64,000 nucleotides of DNA from Emiliania huxleyi CCMP1516 (Eukaryota > Haptophyta > Isochrysidales > Noelaerhabdaceae), in assembly GCF_000372725.1 (NCBI RefSeq), contig NW_005202428.1, positions 2,784,722-2,848,721 on the forward strand, in the 5' to 3' direction. How positions within the stretch are numbered: the first letter of the stretch is position 1; the number at the start of each line of letters is the position of its first letter. Below, piece after piece: positions 20,499-31,345 of this stretch. A program made the position numbers and the translations under genes. Below the pieces are notes generated by a model. It saw nothing but the letters and a program-made list of their open reading frames with translations, was not told the origin of the DNA and made no database searches.

Positions 20499-21636
20499 TC
20501 AGCCCGGCTTGGGCGCGCCGTGACCGCCGCCCTTTTTGGAGCGCTGCTGCTTGCGGATCCTCGCGTATCGCCGCCGCGTGCGCGAGGCGGCCGCCGCCGC
20601 GAGGCGTCGCCCCTGCTCCTCCGCCGCCGCCGCCTGCGCGTGCAGCCGCAGCGCGCTGACGCGGGACGCGTTCTCGCAGGTGAGCGTGTGCAGCGAGCGA
20701 GCGAGGGAGCGGAGCTCGCACCCCACTGGGTCGGGCCTGCGCGGTGGGCGGGGGTTGGCGAGGCGGTGCTGTCGTCGAGTGGCGGCGCGTCGTGCGGAAC
20801 CGGCGGCAAGCGGGTCTCGCTGCTTATGTCTCTGGGATCGCCACCGGAGCGAAGCGCGGCGCTGCAGCGTTATTTGGGGGGGCGGGCCGGGCTCGCGCGT
20901 GCCTCAGCTGTGGGGGGAGCGATTCGCGGGCAGGAAGTAGGCCGAGCTCGTGCAGCGAGCTACGTAGCCGCCGCTCCGTCCGCTCCAGCGTTGCCGCGTC
21001 CGCCCCACACACGGCGGCGGCGGCCGCGCCGCCCGCGCCGCCGTGGACGCCGCCGGGCAGGAGTGCGGCGATCAGGCGATCTACCAGGGGGCAGCGCGCC
21101 GGCGGCGGCGGCAGCGGCGGCGGGCCCACCGCGGCGGACGTGGGCGGGCGCGCGAGCAGCTCATCGACGGTCGCCCAAAATTGCTTTGGCGGGATGGCGC
21201 GCTCCGCCTTTGGCTTGACGGGGTTGTACTCGGCGGCCTCGCCCAGCTCCGCGCGGCGCTGCTCCCTCTCGGCGGCCGCCTTCGCCTCGGCCGCTGCCTT
21301 TGCCTGCGCCGCCGCCTCGGCCCGCTTCCGCTCGCCCTCCTGGCGCACCGCCTCGGCCGCCGCCCACGCACCGTCGAGAATAGGCTCCTCGCCGGGCCGC
21401 GTCACGCCAATCAGCTTGAGCTTCACGCCGGTGATGTCCACCGGCGCCAGGCCCTCGGCCGCGCCCTCGTCCCCGCCGCCGCTCTGCGGCTCCTCGCTCT
21501 CCTCGTCGCTAAAGGCAGAGCCGCCGACCTCCGACGCCTCGTCCGCCACCGCCTCGGAGCCCTCGTCGTCATCCGCTGCGAGGGAGGCGTCGTCGTCACG
21601 AATGCTCTCGTCGTCACGGAAACTCTCTTCGTCCAT
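20499..21636 (-). CDS. Ada3-like SAGA/NuA4 transcriptional adaptor subunit
   Basis: Probable nuclear coactivator subunit. ATG at 21636. Exon 1 (21636-20903) begins with an acidic Asp/Glu/Ser stretch, then a coiled-coil-like Ala/Glu/Arg helix (GERKRAEAAAQAKAAAEA), then KQFWATVDELLA, and ends with ERRLRSSLHELGLLP. The last resembles the start of the Ada3 C-terminal domain. Exon 2 (20736-20499) reads CELRSLARSLHTLTCEN followed by a long Arg/Ala/Gln helix to YARIRKQQRSKKGG, matching the basic helical Ada3 end. The 166-nt GC-AG intron keeps frame. The assignment rests on overall pattern, not on invariant residues. Confidence 0.5.
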
Positions 21637-21699
21637 CTAGCGGCCCGAGAACGGCGAGCGCGCTCTGTGCTGCATGAATGTGGTTGGGCAGGTGTGAAC

Positions 21700-21910
21700 A
21701 ACACCTCGTGACCACGGCGCCACAGGCGCCTGTTGATGGGTCCAGGTGATAGCCCTGAATGGGCAATGCATACGCCTAGTCGGGCCTCAGATCGCCCGAC
21801 CGCGTCCCGGTGCTCTGTGGTCGGATTTGTGACGCCGCCGCACCGCGCCGCGGCCGGGGGCCCTCCGGAGGCCGAGGATGGCCGTGACGGACCGGGACGA
21901 GCTCTGGGAG
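21700..21910 (+). repeat. Dispersed repeat family K
   Basis: GGCGCCTGTTGATGGGTCCA and GTGATAGCC, followed by a GC-rich stretch, recur with inserts at 63815-63960. A TATATATTG motif at 21921 follows. Function unknown. Confidence 0.5.
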
Positions 21911-22110
21911 GTTCAGTGTCAGTGTATATATTGTAGAGACTGACCATGTTCACAATAGCTAAGCCTGGGAAGGCGATGCCGGGGCCGTACAGCAGCTTGA
22001 TGGTGCTTCGCCGGCGTGCGTCCCGGAGCGGTGCCGGACGGGCGGTCCGTGGGACAAAATCGGGGGACAACGCCGACGGCGCTCTGATTCGACTTTTTAC
22101 TTCAAACAAA

Positions 22111-22149
22111 GCCTACCGCACGCGCCGCGACGTGGCGCGTGCGGTAGGC
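22111..22149. other. Perfect 16-bp hairpin
   Basis: GCCTACCGCACGCGCC, a 7-nt loop (GCGACGT), then the exact complement. No tract of T follows and no gene ends here, so it is not an obvious terminator. Confidence 0.8.
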
Positions 22150-22317
22150 ACTCGGGATTTTACCAGATCGGCGTGTTCACGCCGGGATCGTGTCCCCGAC
22201 AACTTGCCCAACCATTCCTCCAGCAGAGTAAGAGGTTCCTCTTTTCCGCGCCCTCCCCCGCAGGGAAGGGCGCGCGATACACACGCTTGCAGACTAACCC
22301 TCGGAGAGTAAGAGTAT

Positions 22318-22558
22318 TCTTTAGCTCCGAGTAGAGGGTGCGTTCCGCAGCTAGGGGAAACCCAAAGCGCAGAACCAACCCTCGGAGACCCGTGTGTTAT
22401 GGCCCTGCGACCGCGCACCCCCCAGGGCTAGGGCTCTCTAGCCCGTAACCCGATGCCAAAATCATCCGGCCCGCTGGGGGTGCGCTTCTCTTAGCTCCCC
22501 GGCCCCCCCTGGCGCCTGGGTGTGCGGTTACAAACTGCACTCCAAGTGCTCCAAGTGC
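22318..22558 (+). repeat. Family A, copy 5
   Basis: Complete copy with small inserts (for example CCAAAATCATCCGG). It ends in the CTCCAAGTGCTCCAAGTGC tail, downstream of the aminotransferase stop codon. Confidence 0.75.
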
Positions 22559-22735
22559 GTGGAATTGTGATCGAGAGGGCGGGGTGTGGGGGTCGGGAAA
22601 CAATAACTAAAATCGAGCGCCAAAGCACCATGGGGGAACCGGCGGTGCAGATTGGGTGTGGTGCTGGGATGCGGCCCTTAGCGTGTAGGTGCGGCCGCCT
22701 GCGCGCGTTTCTGGCGCGGAGAAACGCGCGCGCAG

Positions 22736-23500
22736 TCAGGCTGCCCGCCGCTGCACCTCCCGCACCGCCGCCGCCAGCCTTCGCACGCCCTCGCCCATCG
22801 CCGCCTCTGTCTCGAAGGCGAAGCAGAGGCGCACATGATGCCGGAAGGGCTCCGCAGCGCCGGGTGCGCACCGCGCCCCGGGCAGGAAGAGCACGCCGTG
22901 CCTCTCTGCGACGGGGAGCAGCTCCGTCGCGTCGACGCCTTCCGGCAGCCGAACCCAGCAGAAGAAGCCTCCCAGCGGCTCGGTCTCCACTCGGAAGAGG
23001 CCAGGCTCGGCGCGGAGGGCGGCGCAGAGGGCGCGCGCCTAGGGCGCGTGCCGCGGACGCGTCACGCTGGCGGCACTCGCCCGCGGACAGCTCTCCTGGC
23101 GCCCGGGCCGAGCCGCGGTACGTCTCCGCCAGCCCCGCCACCACTTCGTCCTGCTCCGCCTCGAGCAGCTCGCAGGCTACCTCCGAGACAAAGGGGGCGA
23201 CGCCGCCGCCCGAGGAGAGGTAGCCGCGCGACGCGATCCGCCGCAGCAGCGCGGGCGGCGCCTCCACCCAGCCTAGCCGCAGGCCTAGTTGGACAGGTCC
23301 CGGACACGTCGTGCACATGTCCTTGCCGTGCCTCTTCCCAGCCGAGCCGCGGGCCCGGCGCGGCGATCTTGGTCAGACTGCTCACGCTGAGGACACGCCC
23401 CCCCCCCCCCTCCTCCTCTTCCTCCTCCTCCTCGCCGCCGCTGGGAGGCGCCGGCGGCGGCGCAGCCTCGCGATACGCATCGTCGTCGTCGTCGTCATTG

Positions 23501-23534
<34 letters not shown>

Positions 23535-24231
23535 CGCCGCCGTCGCCGCCGCTGCCGCCGCTTGTGGGGAGGGTGGATTGCTTCATCGCGCGGTACGGGT
23601 CATCGTAGCAGAGCAGGCGCGGAGGCGGGCCGGAGGGACTCCAGTCGAGCAGCTGGTACACCTCGTCGGCCAGGACGTAGAAGCCGTGCTTCCGCGCGAG
23701 CTCCACCAGCCGGCTGCGCCGCGCCTCTGGCAGCGTCGCCCCGCTCGGGTTTCCGTGCGAAGGGACGAGGTAGAGCAGGCGCGGCGGTGGCTTGCCGCTG
23801 TCCTCGCAGCGAGCCTCGAGGGCGCATGTGTCGAGGCCGTCTGCGTCGGTCGGCAGGCTCTCGATGCGGAGGCCGTGGTCGGCAAAGATCTGGTGCACGA
23901 GGAAGTACGTCGGCGACTCGCAGAGCACCGTGTCGCCCGGCCGGCTGAGGGCCGCGGTCGCAAGATCGAGGCCGTGCGAGACGCCGCCGGTCGTCATCAG
24001 CCAGCTCGGAGAGACGGGCCCACCGTAGGCACGCCCGAGGTACTTCGCCAGGCTGTCGCAAAAGTGGCGCGTGCCGAGCACGTCCGAGCAGTAGTTGAGT
24101 GGAAAGGCGGCCTCTGCCGAAGCAGGGTCGCCCTTCTCGAGCCGGGCGGCGGCGCGGCGGGCGGCGCGGGCGAGCGGCGCGTGCGGCAGATTCCTCACGT
24201 GTGGGTGCCCCTTCCGCAAGTCAATAACCAT
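22736..24231 (-). CDS. Fold-type I PLP aminotransferase (kynurenine/2-aminoadipate type)
   Basis: Cytosolic or organellar transaminase. The start chosen is ATG 24231 (MVIDLRKGHPHVRNLP), a typical opening for this subgroup. The first exon holds the glycine-rich cofactor loop (TTGGVSHGLDLATAAL), ESPTYFLVHQIF, the NPSG turn (VPSHGNPSGATL) and DEVYQLLDW. A low-complexity Gly/Asp/Glu insertion then precedes the catalytic lysine block SVSSLTKIAAPG. Exons: 24231-23355, 23284-23109, 23038-22736. Both introns are exactly 70 nt, GC-AG, and frame-verified. The first opens with a 29-nt near copy of the next exon's start (23/29 identical). The C-terminal domain ends HHVRLCFAFETEAAM. The substrate is not deducible. 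The poly-Gly/poly-Asp insertion is unusual within a catalytic domain. Confidence 0.85.
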
Positions 24232-24374
24232 CGAGTTCGCGGAGAGCCGTGACAAAAGAAAATTTTCAATTGGGCGTCGCCTCGGAGTCGCTCCTCATCG
24301 CAAACCCTGTCCTCTCTGGCGGAGGAACCCGTTCACTTTCGCCCCTGTCTACTGTCTTATCCGCATCGCTCGTC

Positions 24375-24480
24375 TATTCGCTGAATTCTTTTCGTGAGAG
24401 AGAGTTGTTTTGTTTAAATTCTTTCCAGTGTCGTGCGAGGGAGTTCGGTTGTAAAATTCTTTTCGTGTTTTTCTTAGTCT
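24375..24480 (-). repeat. Dispersed repeat family H
   Basis: On the minus strand it reads AAGAATTTTACAACCGAACT... and AATTTAAACAAAACAACTC. The same paired blocks, often with GGCTCGACACAGGTGCG and GGGACTGGCGCGCACTGGC, recur at 45060-45215, 47565-47690, 56330-56475, 56640-56735 and 58430-58525. Confidence 0.6.
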
Positions 24481-24484
24481 CCGG

Positions 24485-24545
24485 CGGTAGAGCACTTGAG
24501 GTATGAGGACTGGAAGGGTCGATTCCGCCGGTCCTCTATTCTTTT
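24485..24545 (+). repeat. tRNA-derived SINE head-like fragment (family F)
   Basis: GGCGGTAGAGCACTTGAG resembles a tRNA D-arm/A-box. GGGTCGATTCC, shared by the other family F copies, resembles the B-box. AGGACTGG pairs with CCGGTCCT. It does not fold as a full tRNA. 24550-25380 otherwise holds no gene I can support. Confidence 0.4.
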
Positions 24546-25385
24546 TACAAAGGCCGGGCAAAAATGAATGAGGGTGTAGGCAGGTGTAGGCAGGTAGGGT
24601 AGTCTGGGTCTCGCCGACCCCCGACCGAGGCTCACCGAGCGAGCGAATTTGGCAGGTGTCGAGCTCGAGGCCAGGGCTCAGACTGCTGACTGGCGCATCG
24701 GTCCAGCGCTTCCTTATTGTCATTTACCTAAAAACTCCTAGATCCCGTCTCACCTGGGGTGCCGGCCGAAGCTAAGAAACCACGGCGTGGGTGTGTGGGG
24801 TGTGTGTGGAAAGGCTTAGAAACGGCGGCGTGCCGCGTGATCCTGTTTTCTTAATGCCCGCAACAGACTGTACCAGAAAGAAGAAACCCTGCTACAGGTA
24901 GCCAGACACAGCGAGGCGCCATGTCACGCCACGCCACGCCACGCCACGCCCACCCAAGCCAGGGAGCGGTGGGACAGCTCAAACGGCCGACCCACCGCAG
25001 AGAAGGTGCGGACCGGTGGGGAGGGGCGGCGTAGGCGCGGTGGCGCCTCTGAGAAGCCGCGGCGATGCGCGGAGTAGCCGCGGCGGAGCGCGGAGCAGCG
25101 CAGCTCATCGCCTACGGACAACTTCGTTAGGTTAGGTGGAAGGTGAAGAACTTTGTAAAAAGAAAAATAGAACTAATCGGCGTTCGATCCCGTGGTCGAG
25201 AAGGCGTGAGAGCTGCACCGTCGCCGAGCCGGAGGCGGGCACGCCCGAGGGCGCACCTGTGGCTTTGCCTGTATGGCAAAAAAAGAATTTCTGCCCGCCT
25301 CCACAGTGGGCGCCGGCCCAGGAGAGCGGAGGGCCGCACGATCTGTCCGAGGAGGGATCGGCGCCAGCAGTGACGCTGACTGCGG

Positions 25386-26846
25386 ATGAGGGCGCCATCG
25401 CGCTCTTCGGATGCGCACTCGCTGTTTGGCATGGCGAGTGCTGCGCTCGCCGAGGCAATCTCCGATGCGTCGCGGAGCCCGGCCTCGCTGCTCGGCGTGG
25501 GCTCTCTCGCCCTCGTGCCGTCTCCGCTCTCGGCGCGGCTGTTCAAGGCGGTCGCTGCGGAGCTCTCGCAGGCCGCTCCGCAGCCCGTGCTCCCGTCGCC
25601 GCCGCTGCCGCTCCTGCGCCTCTGGTACGGGAGCCGCCACGTTGAGCGCTTGGCCGTCTCCGCCGCCGATGACGACTGGGCCGTCGAGGTCGGCGGCTGC
25701 TCTGCTCTGCCCTCCCTCTCGTCCCTGGACCTGCCCGGAGCCCGCCTCACCGCACACGGCGCCGCCCACCTCGCTGCCGGCCTCCGTGCCCTCACGCACC
25801 TCCGGATCGCCGACTGCCACGGTCTCGGCGCCGCGGGGTTCGGCGTGCTGTGCGGAGGATGTCTGCAGCTCGTCTCGCTGCAGCTTCCAAACTGCAAGAT
25901 AGCGCTCGACGCGGCAGCAGTGCGCACCATGGTCGACCGGCTCGCCGGGCTGACTGCGCTCGACCTTGGCGGCAACCTGCTGGCGAGCGCGGCGGTGCCG
26001 CCGCTCTGCTCGGCGCCGCTGCGGCTGCTGCGGGTGTGGGGCAGTGTCAGCGGCGACGACGCGGCCCTGTCGCTGATGGACAGCTCCTGCCTGTCGGTGC
26101 TCGACCTCGGGTGGACGGGCGACCCTTGGAGCCCGCAGCTCTCGCGGCTTTTGACGTCCATGACGCGTCCGGGACATGTCCCTCAGGCGCCACCGCCCTC
26201 GGGCTGCAGTGCGTCTCGCTCGGCCTCGGTGCTGCGCCTCGCGCCCTCCGCCCCTCAATCCACCCTCTCGCCCTCCCTCCCGTGGCGCCTCCGCCGCCGC
26301 AGCACTCCCCACCCCCGCCGCCGCAGCGTCCCGCCTCGCCGACCTCTCTCTCGCGCACGCCGCCCTCCTCCCCGGCGACTTGGCCCGCTGCACCTCGCTC
26401 GCGAGCAGCGAAAGCCTCACCTCGCTCACGCTGAGCGGCACCTCCCTCTCCGCCGCCGACCTCGCCGCCGCCGCCTCGCCGCCCGGCCTCACGTCGCTCG
26501 ACCTCTCGTGCTGCTGCGTCGAGGCGGCTGCCGCCTTGCGCGTGGCCCTCTGCGCCGCCAGGCGGCTCGAGCGGCTCCTGCTCGACCGGCTCGAGTGCGC
26601 CTGCCGGCCGCCGCAACACCGCCCTCCTGGCGGCGCGCCGCCGGTCGCGCAGTCGCCCGCGCCGCTGCGCGAGCTGCGCCTGTCAGGCTGCCCTTCGCTG
26701 GGCCCGCCCTTGTGGCCGTCCGCGCCCCTCTCCCTCGAGGTGCTCACCCTCACACACTCACCCTCACACACTCACCCTCACCCCCTCACACTCACACTCA
26801 CACTCACACTCACACTCACACTCACACTCACACTCACACTCACACT

Positions 26847-26883
<37 letters not shown>

Positions 26884-26884
26884 G

Positions 26885-26933
<49 letters not shown>

Positions 26934-27877
26934 ACTCACACTCACACTCACCCTCACCCTCGGCCTGCCCACTCGGCTCGGGGCTCGTCACTCACGAGTC
27001 CCCTCCTCCTCCCTCGAGGTGCTCGACCTGAGCGGTGGGGAGACGCCGTTCTCGCACCTCCTCCCCCCCGGGCCGCCCGCTTCGCCGCCCGTCCGCCTCC
27101 CGGCGCTCCGTCTGCTGCTGCTCGCTGATTGTCGCCTCACCGACGCCGACGCCCGCCCGATCAGCCACCTCTGCCCTCGCCTCGAGGCCCTCGACCTGAG
27201 CGGCAACCCGCTCCTCTCCGACGCCGCCGTGCTGCCTCTCGCCGCCCTTCGCCGCACGCTCCGTTCGCTCGCCCTCAAGCGGCTGCCCCTCGTCACGGCG
27301 CACGCCCTCGCCGCGCTGCGCGCCCTGCCGCTGCAGACGCTCGACCTGCGCGGCTCTAGCGTGCCGCCCGACGAGGCGGAGGCGTCTCTCGGCATCGCCC
27401 GGCGCGCGGCCGAGTGCGGGCGGCGTGTCCGCGACACGTCCCGCGACACGTCCGCGACTCGTCCGCAGGCGCGCGGCCGAGCGGGCCCGGCGCGCCGCGG
27501 CGGCGACGGCACGTTTGCGCGCCGTGCAGACCGAGGCCGAGCGGAGCGCGAGGGCGGCACACCGCGCACGCGGCAAGGTCCGCTACTCGGTCGAGGCGCT
27601 GCTCGCGTTGCGCCAGTCGCCGCTCGCGCGTGCGCCGGGCAGGCCGACGGCCAGCGTCGTCGACGGCGGCGGCGGCGGCGGGGCGGCGGCGGCGCTGCTG
27701 CTACGCAGGGCTCCCTTTGGCAGCGCGGCGTGCGGCGCTCCCTGGGAGGATCGCGCCGAGGTGCTCTGGGAGCAGGGGACGGGAGGCTGGGAGGAGCCCG
27801 AGCGAGGAGGCGCACTTGAGGAGGGCTTGGCGGGCGCCAATGGCGGCGGAGAGGAGCGTGAGGAAAGCGATTGTTGA
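25386..27877 (+). CDS. Leucine-rich-repeat protein, ribonuclease-inhibitor-like
   Basis: Repeated units LxxLDLxG, LxxLxLxxC and LEVLDLSG indicate a curved LRR solenoid, presumably a protein-binding scaffold. The start is ATG 25386 or the next at 25431. Frame shifts and splice-like joins give: exon 1 to about 26165; an unresolved intron to about 26327; coding to 26739; a 279-nt GT-AG intron (26740-27018) of CTCACAC/CTCACC microsatellite; coding to 27401; a 67-nt GC-AG intron (27402-27468, frame-verified); and an Arg/Ala helix plus Gly-rich tail to the stop at 27877. CCCTCGAGGTGCTC occurs at both ends of the 279-nt intron. GCGCGCGGCCGAG opens both the 67-nt intron and the next exon. The frame stays open through the microsatellite, so intron retention would add about 93 Thr/Leu-rich residues. 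Confidence 0.75.
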
Positions 27878-28354
27878 GACGCGCCGTGGGCCGTGCGCAC
27901 GTGTGTACTGGGAGAGACTAGGCGGTAGTAGACAGAGGTTTGTCTGTGATGTGTGAACGATTCACACGGCGTTGTCGCGTCGAGCGGGAGCGAGCGCGCG
28001 CCCGGCGGCCCACTCTTTATATTTAAGAGCAGCAACACGCCGCGCGGGTGGTGTGGTCTCGCGCTGCGTCTGGAGACTGGAGCGTGGAGCTGGAGCCTGG
28101 AGGTCTCCCCTGGTCTGACTCTCTGGTCGGGTGTGGTGCTGGTGCGTGGTGGAGCTGTGCCCCCGTTGTGCATCTCGGTCATGATCTCGGTATCGCGGGT
28201 CTTGCGTGGTTTTACTCGCTGGCGGCCACGCCAGGGGGCCGCATCGTTCTGAAGATGTTTTATACACCCACATATACGAAACCGAAAAACACGAATCTCC
28301 AAAACGAAAAGGGATATGAAATCCCTTATGGATCTCAATGATTGGCGGAATATA

Positions 28355-29015
28355 CTTGAGCATTTGAGCACTGGATAGGGTCGATTCCGCATGGTACGGG
28401 ACCCCTCGATCGTCTCGCCCTCCCTCTCTGGCGTGTTCATTGGGGGGGGTCATAGCAAACACGGTGCAGGATCGAGGTGCACGCTGCAGAGAAGCAGTGT
28501 CGTCCCCCCTCTCCCCGACGGCGATGGCGGTGTGACCGATCGAGCTACAAGGGGAGCTCGTTCAGCATGATCAGGGTGGGTCGAGCAGTTCCTCACTTCC
28601 TCAATGGGTGAGCTTCAGACCTCAAGGCCCTATGACCCATCACCTACGACCGTCGTGGAGTCGAACCACCAATCGGGATGGAAGCTTCCTGCTTCCATCT
28701 GGTTAATTGTCAAAATTCCTGTTGTGCAAGAGGGGAGGGGGCTCTGACGGAGTGTGTGGCGGGAGAGAGGGCAGGGAGTGGGCGCGGGGGAGGAGGGGGG
28801 GGGGGGGGGGCTCAGCCGTGCAAAAAGCATCAATTACTAAACCTGTGTCGGTGAGAGAGAGTTCTTTTGTTGAATACTAATAGTAATGAAGAAATATTGC
28901 TCGGCCGTTCATGAAGTCCGTCTCGATCTGGAGGAGACGGGTCAACCCCGTGAGGACCAGATCAGGCTCACATTGTCGTAGCCGGAGGGGATGTTGACCT
29001 TTAGCTCTCGGGGCC
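28355..29015 (+). repeat. Family F long copy, SINE/retroposon-like
   Basis: Opens GAGCATTTGAGCACTGG then GGGTCGATTCCGC (B-box-like). It continues through a poly-G tract (about 28793-28811) to a CTCGATCTGGAGGAGACGGG block. The same order, inverted, occupies 40525-41225. Shorter copies lie at 35150-35395 (-), 44955-45060 and 57775-57840. No coding potential. 27880-28350 also holds no gene. Confidence 0.65.
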
Positions 29016-29285
29016 ACCCTTCCGCTTTGGTTTTTTCCCCACAGACCACTCGGGCAGCTTTTACCAAATGCCAAAGTTGCACTTTACCACTCGGGCAACT
29101 TCGATTGTATTTTACCACTCCGGCAAACTAACTCGATGAAACGGCGGACGGAAAACGCGTTCGCGGCCGCTCGCCGGAGAGCTATGCATGAAGCGGCCGG
29201 CGCGCCGCCGCAGCTCACCGATGAAGCTTGCGCCGCGGCTCAAACCACAGGCGCAGCAGCATTGCGACGCATTCTCCAAGCACGG

Positions 29286-30247
29286 TCTCTGGCGCTGCAG
29301 CTGCACAGAGAGCGAGCAATAGTCGACAAAAACACTGATCTGTGTGCAGCAGATCTCCATGTCGGTCGCGCCCAGCGAAAGGACAACCGCGGGCCTCGGA
29401 TGCTCGCCCGGATGCGGACCCGCCGTGCGAGTTGCAGACCCGGAGGTGGCCGACCCAGCTCACCCCCAGAGAGGCCATGCCCAGGGTCAGGCATAAAAAG
29501 GGGGGTGTTTCCGTCCGTCTCCACACTCCTCGCTCCTCCGCGGAATATAGTATATACTGTTATGTGTTAATGCCCGGGAACAGGTTTGTTTCAAGGGACT
29601 TTCCAGGGTTTTGGAAGTAAAGATATATTACCTTTTTTTCGTACACCCACGTGCGCAAGCCGCAAATATCTACCTATTTGCATGTGCATGTGCATGCACA
29701 TGTGCATGTGCATGTGCATGCAACATGCATCCACACCCTAGGCCCACCCATCCCGACTTCGCCCCTCTCGCACGCCTCTGGCGTTGCGAGTGCACAGAGA
29801 GCGAGCAATAGTCGACAAAAGCACTGATCTGTGGGCAGCGGATCTCCATGGCGGTCGCGCCCAGCGAAAGGACAACCGCGGTGCACGCGGGCCTCGGATG
29901 CTCGCCCGGATGCGGACCCGCCGTGCGAGTTGCAGACCCGGAGGTGGCCGACCCAGCTCACCCCCAGAGAGACCATGCCCAGGGTCAGGCATAAAAAGGG
30001 GGGTGGTGTTTCCGTCCGTCCACACTGAGACACTCCTCCGCGGAATATACTGTTATGTGTTAATGCCCGGGAACAGGTTTGTTTCAAGGGACTTTAGGGT
30101 TGTGGAAGTAAAGATATATTACCTTTTTTTCGTACACGCACGTGCGCAAGCCGCAAATATCTACCTATATGTGCATGTGTGCGCGCTGTGACATGCATCC
30201 ACACCCTAGGCCCACCCATCCCGACTTCGCCCCTCTCGCACGCCTCC
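29286..30247. repeat. Tandem duplication, two copies of about 480 bp
   Basis: 29286-29776 and 29777-30247 are near-identical head-to-tail copies. Each has GCACAGAGAGCGAGCAATAG, a CAGGCATAAAAAGGGG TATA-like site, GGAAGTAAAGATATATTACC, a GCATGTGCATG run (longer in copy 1), and CCCTAGGCCCACCCATCCC. Part is found inverted at about 40290-40400, and GGAAGTAAAGATATATTAC again at 63590. It may carry a promoter, but no transcript unit is visible. Confidence 0.8.
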
Positions 30248-30373
30248 ACACGCGAACCACCCGACCCTCCCTGCGCGCAACACACCCGCCCACGACGCGG
30301 CGTGTGAGACGGGAGAGGAGGTGTGTGTGTGTGGGGGGGGGGGTATCCGCCCTGGCCGCCCGGTCCGGCCGCC

Positions 30374-31051
30374 TCATTTGAAGTTTGGGCCCTGCCCGAG
30401 AGCGAGCCGCAGGGCGGAGTGCTTGACAAAGGCTTCGCGCAGTTCGTGCCGCTCGACGGCGCCATCGCCGTTGGCGTCGAGGAGGCGGAAGATGGCGGAG
30501 ATGGCCTTGAAGGAGTAGTCCGTCTCCCTCTTCAGGTGCTCGCGCAGCTCCTCCTTTGAGATGCTCCCGCCTCCGTCCGCATCGACGGCAGCAAAGAGGG
30601 CGTCAGCGTCGGAGTTGATCTCGTCCACGAACTTGGCATTAAACGCACCGAGCCCCGGCGCCTCGCGAAGCGGTGCGAATTTCGCGAACCCCTCCCGCAG
30701 CTCCTCCTTTGAGAGCTCGCCGTCCGCGTCCGAGTCGAGCTTGGCGAAGATGACCTCGACCGCCGCCTCGTTGTAGCCAGCCTTGAGGAGGTGCTCAGTC
30801 ATCTCCGCACGCGACACGCTGCCGTCTCCGTTTTTGTCAATCACCGCAAAGACAGCGTCAGCGCCGGACTCCACCTCGGTCCGCATCACGCCCTTGTCCT
30901 CGACGCTCATGACGGGAGCGCCGATGGTCCGGGCGAGCCGCGAAATCGGGATCTGGGCGGGGATCGATGGCGAGCAAAGCGTCGCGCTTCTCGCGGCAAC
31001 GGAGGGGCCCGGCCCCGCAAACGAGTAGAGCGACGGGAGGAGCGCCAGCAT
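30374..31051 (-). CDS. Four-EF-hand calcium-binding protein with N-terminal targeting sequence
   Basis: Calcium sensor or buffer. The start chosen is ATG 31051 (MLALLPSLYSFAGPGPS), which gives a hydrophobic/Ser/Arg leader consistent with signal or transit targeting. Four canonical loops follow in two pairs: DKNGDGSVSRAE, DSDADGELSKEE, DADGGGSISKEE and DANGDGAVERHE. All have Asp at position 1 and Glu at 12. Single exon; stop at 30374. An in-frame upstream extension to 31132 lacks a better start. Calmodulin itself is excluded by the leader and by the linker between pairs (REAPGLGAFNAKF). Confidence 0.88.
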   Translation of the reverse strand: MLALLPSLYSFAGPGPSVAARSATLCSPSIPAQIPISRLARTIGAPVMSVEDKGVMRTEVESGADAVFAVIDKNGDGSVSRAEMTEHLLKAGYNEAAVEVIFAKLDSDADGELSKEELREGFAKFAPLREAPGLGAFNAKFVDEINSDADALFAAVDADGGGSISKEELREHLKRETDYSFKAISAIFRLLDANGDGAVERHELREAFVKHSALRLALGQGPNFK

Positions 31052-31254
31052 TCTACTCGGCGATGAATGTGACGGTGGAAGTGTGACGGTGGAGATGCCA
31101 GGGTTGTTTACGCGAACCTGCTTGACCAACAAAAAATCGCAACGCGCATATCAAGCCAGACTTCGGCGGCGTCCTATACGAGAGAGGAATCCCTGGGACC
31201 CTGTCGTGTGGGTGAACCCTGCCCAGCCCCCCTCCGTGTCGCGATGCGCTCCCC

Positions 31255-31345
31255 GCTCCCGTTCCCCTGTGTCCCTGATCGTCCTTCCAAGATCCTGCTC
31301 GTGCAGGTGGGGACCCTGTCCCTCTCCCACCCCTCGTTTGGCGTG
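31255..31345 (-). repeat. Repeat J, uninterrupted paralogue of the Copia insertion site
   Basis: On the minus strand it contains GCCAAACGAGGGGTGGG followed by GACAGGGTCC and CACCTGCACGAGCAGGAT. The same sequence is split by the LTR element at 47830/52579. A (TTTA)n run at 31346 adjoins it. Confidence 0.75.

Noticed and set aside
24465-24545. Possible tRNA gene (A-box and B-box-like sequences)
   Set aside because: It cannot be folded into acceptor, D, anticodon and T arms, and the B-box part recurs in dispersed family F; treated as a SINE-like fragment.
26740-27018. Thr/Leu/His-rich coding insertion in the LRR protein
   Set aside because: It is a microsatellite bounded by duplicated GAG/GT splice junctions; read as an intron although the frame is open.
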